From: an uncultured Collinsella sp.
GTDB taxonomy: Bacteria; Actinomycetota; Coriobacteriia; Coriobacteriales; Coriobacteriaceae
Direction: 5' to 3'
Assembly (NCBI GenBank): GCA_902494765.1
Contig: CABUUK010000012.1
Span: 1 to 40,912, forward strand
DNA: 40,912 bases
The translations under genes were made by a program, and so were the position numbers. A model generated the notes under the pieces. It made no database searches. It saw only the letters and a list, made by a program, of their open reading frames with translations, and was not told the origin of the DNA. Shown one piece after another: positions 38,411-40,912 of the stretch. Position 1 is the first letter of the stretch, and every line of letters begins with the position of its first letter.

Positions 38411-39625
38411 TTAGCAAGTGGGGTACTCGCCCTCCCAGACGATGCGACGGTACTGATCCGGATCCGTGTCGCCCTCGGTGGAGAAGCAGAGCACGGAGCT
38501 CGTCTTGTCCAGGCCGATGAGCTCCTTGAGCTCGGCGTACTCGGGATCGAGCATGAGGGTCTCGACCAGACCGGTGGTCACCGCGCCGGACTCGCCGGAG
38601 ATGACGCGCGGGTCGCCCTTCTCGGGAGCGCCCAGGGTGCGCATGCCGCGAGCAGTGACCCAGTCGGGGCAGGACACGAAAGCGGTAGCGTGGTTGCGCA
38701 GGATATCCCAGCCCAGGATGTTGGGCTCGCCGCAGCACAGGCCGGCCATGATGGAGGGCATGTCGCCGTCCACGATGCGCGGGTCGCCGTCGCCGGCTGC
38801 AGCGCCCTTGTACAGGCAGGCGGCCGGAGCGCACTCGACCACGACAAAGGTGGGCGGGTTATCGGGATACAGGTTGGTGAAGTAGCCCACCACGGCGCCG
38901 GCCAGCGAGCCTACACCGGCCTGGACAAAGACGTGCGTCGGGCGGTTGATGGCCATCTCGCGCAGCTGCTCGGCAGCCTCGGAAGCCATGGTGCCGTAGC
39001 CCTCCATGATCCAAGACGGGATCTTCTCGTAGCCCTCCCAGGCGGTGTCCTGAACGATAACGCCGCGCTCGCAGGCGTCGGCCTCGGCGGCGGCCATGCG
39101 CACGCACTCGTCGTAGTTGACCTCTTCGATGGTCACCGTGGCGCCCTCGGCGGCGATGTTGTCGAAGCGGGGCTTGGTGGAACCCTTGGGCATGTGCACG
39201 ACGGCCTTCTGGCCCAGCTTGTTGGCAGCCCATGCCACGCCGCGGCCATGGTTGCCGTCGGTGGCGGTAAAGAAGGTAGCCTGGCCAAAGTCCTCAGCCA
39301 ACTGATCGGAGGTCAGGTAATCGAAGGTGCACTCGGCAACGTCCTTGCCGGTCTCGTCGGCAATGTAGTTGGCCATGGCAAACGAACCGCCCAAGACCTT
39401 AAAGGCGTTGAGGCCAAAGCGATAGCTCTCGTCCTTAACGCACAGGTTGGACAGGCCCAGGCGTGCAGCCTGGCCATCCAGGCGGGCAAGCGGAGTGACG
39501 GTGTACTGGGGGAACGACTGGTGGAAGGCACGGGCCTTCTTCACGTGGTCGAGGCTCATGATTCCCAAGTGCTTGTCATCGCTCTTGGGCATCGTGTTGC
39601 CCGCCCACTGGATCTTATCGGCCAT
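38411..39625 (-). CDS. dpaL: Diaminopropionate ammonia-lyase
   Basis: A pyridoxal phosphate enzyme of fold type II that turns 2,3-diaminopropionate into pyruvate and two ammonia. The Schiff-base Lys lies in YRFGLNAFKVLGGSFA (about residue 77), the Asn of TATDGNHGRGVAWAANKLGQ binds the cofactor, and VQAGVGSLAGAVVGYF is the phosphate-binding Gly loop. 404 residues, the normal YgeX length. It is the first gene of the minus-strand operon, with AAGGAG 8 bases before the ATG, and starts opposite the regulator. The twin operators lie 93-158 bases upstream. Confidence 0.95.
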   Translation of the reverse strand: MADKIQWAGNTMPKSDDKHLGIMSLDHVKKARAFHQSFPQYTVTPLARLDGQAARLGLSNLCVKDESYRFGLNAFKVLGGSFAMANYIADETGKDVAECTFDYLTSDQLAEDFGQATFFTATDGNHGRGVAWAANKLGQKAVVHMPKGSTKPRFDNIAAEGATVTIEEVNYDECVRMAAAEADACERGVIVQDTAWEGYEKIPSWIMEGYGTMASEAAEQLREMAINRPTHVFVQAGVGSLAGAVVGYFTNLYPDNPPTFVVVECAPAACLYKGAAAGDGDPRIVDGDMPSIMAGLCCGEPNILGWDILRNHATAFVSCPDWVTARGMRTLGAPEKGDPRVISGESGAVTTGLVETLMLDPEYAELKELIGLDKTSSVLCFSTEGDTDPDQYRRIVWEGEYPTC

Positions 39626-39717
39626 ACGGTGAACTCCTTAAGTCCTCTCTTGCCGGCCCCCGCATACGCGTTTCAGCCCATTCCCATTCATGCGACTGAA
39701 CTTTTATGTGGATGCCA

Positions 39718-39732
39718 AACAAAAAGTTTGTT
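39718..39732. promoter_or_regulatory. Operator 1, AACAAA-N3-TTTGTT
   Basis: A perfect inverted repeat of two 6-base arms with AAG in the centre, in the divergent gap between dpaL and the regulator. Only one other copy of this exact form was found in the region (39769-39783). Its centre is 51 bases from that of the other copy. An additional TGCCAA arm (39713-39718) mirrors TTGGCA (39758-39763). Confidence 0.7.
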
Positions 39733-39768
39733 AGCACTGTTCTATCACACTTTTTGATTGGCAAACCT

Positions 39769-39783
39769 AACAAATTGTTTGTT
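39769..39783. promoter_or_regulatory. Operator 2, AACAAA-N3-TTTGTT
   Basis: Same perfect 15-base dyad with TTG in the centre. The 51-base distance between the centres is close to five helical turns, so two dimers on the same DNA face or a looped complex are possible. The divergent YheO-type regulator is the obvious candidate ligand. Confidence 0.7.
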
Positions 39784-39902
39784 GCCGTAATCGGTACCTT
39801 TTTGCCGCCGAACGGTCACATAACGCAGCGACGCTTTCGTTATTTGCGAACAAGTTGGGTTTATGGCAAAGTGAGCCCAAACTAATTTTTAGGAAGGCAC
39901 CC

Positions 39903-40556
39903 ATGACCCCCGCACAGATTGAGTTTTACAAGCGCCTTGCACACGGCCTGGCGCTCCAGTTTGGCCCCAACTGCGAAGTCGTCGTCCACGACTTGGAGAC
40001 CGAGGACGTGGACCACTCCATCGTAGTGATCGAAAACGGCCACGTCAGCGGGCGCAAACTGGGTGACGGTCCCAGCCATATTGTGCTTGAGTCCATGCAC
40101 GAGGGCACCGCCGACGTGCATGACCGCGAGCCATACCTCACCAAAACCGCCGACGGCAAGCTGCTCAAGTCCTCGACCATCTTTATCCGCAACGACGAGG
40201 GCAAGCCCGTCGGCATTTTGGGCATTAACTTTGACATTACGCTCATGAAGGCTTTTGAGCGCTCGCTCGATGCCTTTACCGGCACCGGCTCCACGGGCTA
40301 CACCGAGCCCGAGCCCATTACCAAAAACATCGGCGACTTGCTCGAAGATCTGCTGCGCGAGTGCGAACAGTTTGTGGGCAAGCCCGCGGCGCTCATGACC
40401 AAAGACGAGCGAATTCGTGCCATTGGCTACCTCGACCGTCGCGGCGCCTTTCTCATTTCCAAGTCGAGCGAGCGCGCCTGCGAGTTCTTTGGCATCTCCA
40501 AGTACAGCTTCTATAGCTACCTCAATGAGGCCAAGGCGATGGCCGGCGACAAGTAG
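39903..40556 (+). CDS. YheO/DauR-type PAS-HTH transcriptional regulator
   Basis: 217 residues: an N-terminal YheO-like PAS domain (FYKRLAHGLALQFGPNCEVVVHDL, GHVSGRKLGDGPSHIVLE, SSTIFIRNDEGKPVGILGINFDIT) and a C-terminal HTH_22 domain (RRGAFLISKSSERACEFFGISKYSFYSYLNEAKA). In DauR-type proteins the PAS domain senses a ligand and the HTH represses a divergent catabolic operon. The start ATG 39903 has AGGAAGG upstream; the frame opens at 39855. It faces the dpaL-ygeY-ygeW-arcC operon over a shared 277-base promoter region with two perfect operators, so it most likely controls this operon and itself. The inducer (uric acid, a ring-opened product or diaminopropionate) is inference. Confidence 0.9.
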   Translation: MTPAQIEFYKRLAHGLALQFGPNCEVVVHDLETEDVDHSIVVIENGHVSGRKLGDGPSHIVLESMHEGTADVHDREPYLTKTADGKLLKSSTIFIRNDEGKPVGILGINFDITLMKAFERSLDAFTGTGSTGYTEPEPITKNIGDLLEDLLRECEQFVGKPAALMTKDERIRAIGYLDRRGAFLISKSSERACEFFGISKYSFYSYLNEAKAMAGDK

Positions 40557-40558
40557 GC

Positions 40559-40595
40559 ACTCGCCTGGATTGCCCCTCCCCTTTTGGGCGCGAGT
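40559..40595 (+). terminator. Possible terminator-like hairpin after the regulator
   Basis: ACTCGC pairs with GCGAGT, with an inner GCCC/GGGC, directly after the regulator stop. No T tract follows, so termination strength is doubtful. Confidence 0.3.
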
Positions 40596-40639
40596 TCTGG
40601 AAAGCACGAATCCAAGACCGAGCAGCTTGGGAAGTTCCA

Positions 40640-40645
40640 TATAAT
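40640..40645 (+). promoter_or_regulatory. Candidate -10 element TATAAT for the last ORF
   Basis: A perfect TATAAT lies 36 bases before the ATG at 40681. No good -35 is found at 16-18 bases upstream, so an activator or an extended element would be needed. Confidence 0.4.
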
Positions 40646-40680
40646 CGATGTCATTAGTATTTCGAAAGGATGGAACAGAA

Positions 40681-40912
40681 TGGCGTTGAGCAAGGCATCA
40701 TGCACCGGTCGCGGATTGATTCCGGCAATTGGTGGACATGTGCACCGCATGTTCGATGAGGGTGAAGACGACCTGTTTTCACTGAGCCTTGACGATGTGA
40801 TGGATGATCGCCCGTGGACCGCCGACGAACTCATGGGCGGCGGCGGGGCTCGCCCGTCAAGCCCCAATCCCGCACTTGCGCCTAAGTCCGCACCTGCGCC
40901 GACTCCTGCGCA
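40681..40912 (+). CDS. Unknown protein, N-terminal part (runs off window)
   Basis: ATG 40681 has AAAGGA 9 bases upstream and a TATAAT at 40640. The frame stays open to the window end, 77 codons. It begins MALSKASCTGRGLIPAIGGH, then has an acidic stretch (FDEGEDDLFSLSLDDVMDD) and a Gly- and then Pro/Ala-rich segment (GGGGARPSS, KSAPAPTPA). No domain is recognised. The low-complexity part looks like a linker before a further domain. Confidence 0.6.

Overview
The window looks like a chromosome segment of a GC-rich anaerobic actinobacterium of the class Coriobacteriia, most likely Collinsella or a close relative. This is inferred from the GC-rich sequence, the gene content, the zinc-type S14, L36 and adenylate kinase, occasional TTG/GTG starts, and dispersed short repeats of a kind I associate with Collinsella. 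No database comparison was possible.

Layout. (1) 1-5.1 kb is accessory: an ABC export cassette (minus), a divergent DUF2975 membrane protein with a YozG-type HTH regulator, and a 5'-truncated tyrosine recombinase that begins in frame right after the HTH stop codon. (2) 5.1-19.5 kb is mostly housekeeping: an ACT-domain protein, citrate synthase, two tail-to-tail Cof-type HAD phosphatases, adenine deaminase, TyrRS, a U32-family (RlhA-like) protein, a class A penicillin-binding protein, ArgR, a family 2 glycosyltransferase and TruA. Several repeats and leader hairpins lie between these genes. (3) 19.5-29.3 kb is the alpha/spc ribosomal protein operon on the minus strand, in transcription order rplE-rpsN-rpsH-rplF-rplR-rpsE-rpmD-rplO-secY-adk-map-infA-rpmJ-rpsM-rpsK-rpsD-rpoA-rplQ, ending in a clear terminator. 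Upstream of rplE, where rplX and rplN normally stand, the order breaks off.

(4) 29.6-40.6 kb is a purine/uric-acid type catabolic cluster linked to the selenium-dependent molybdenum hydroxylase system. It has an XdhC-family protein, YqeB, YqeC, dihydropyrimidinase/hydantoinase, MocA-type cytidylyltransferase, carbamate kinase, the knotted carbamoyltransferase YgeW, the YgeY hydrolase and diaminopropionate ammonia-lyase. A divergent YheO/DauR-type regulator faces a promoter region with two perfect AACAAA-N3-TTTGTT operators. The likely logic, inferred from the families, is that ring-opened purine or hydantoin products are cut down to a carbamoylated C3 diamino acid. YgeW then releases carbamoyl phosphate, carbamate kinase turns it into ATP, and the ammonia-lyase turns 2,3-diaminopropionate into pyruvate and ammonia. 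YqeB, YqeC, MocA and XdhC would mature a molybdenum hydroxylase that is not encoded in this window.

The points most worth following up are the join between this cluster and the broken ribosomal operon (with a palindromic repeat at the join), the twin operators, a 34-bp perfect hairpin repeat, a HAD gene bracketed by inverted repeats that supply the stop codons of its neighbours, and a tandemly duplicated ABC permease.
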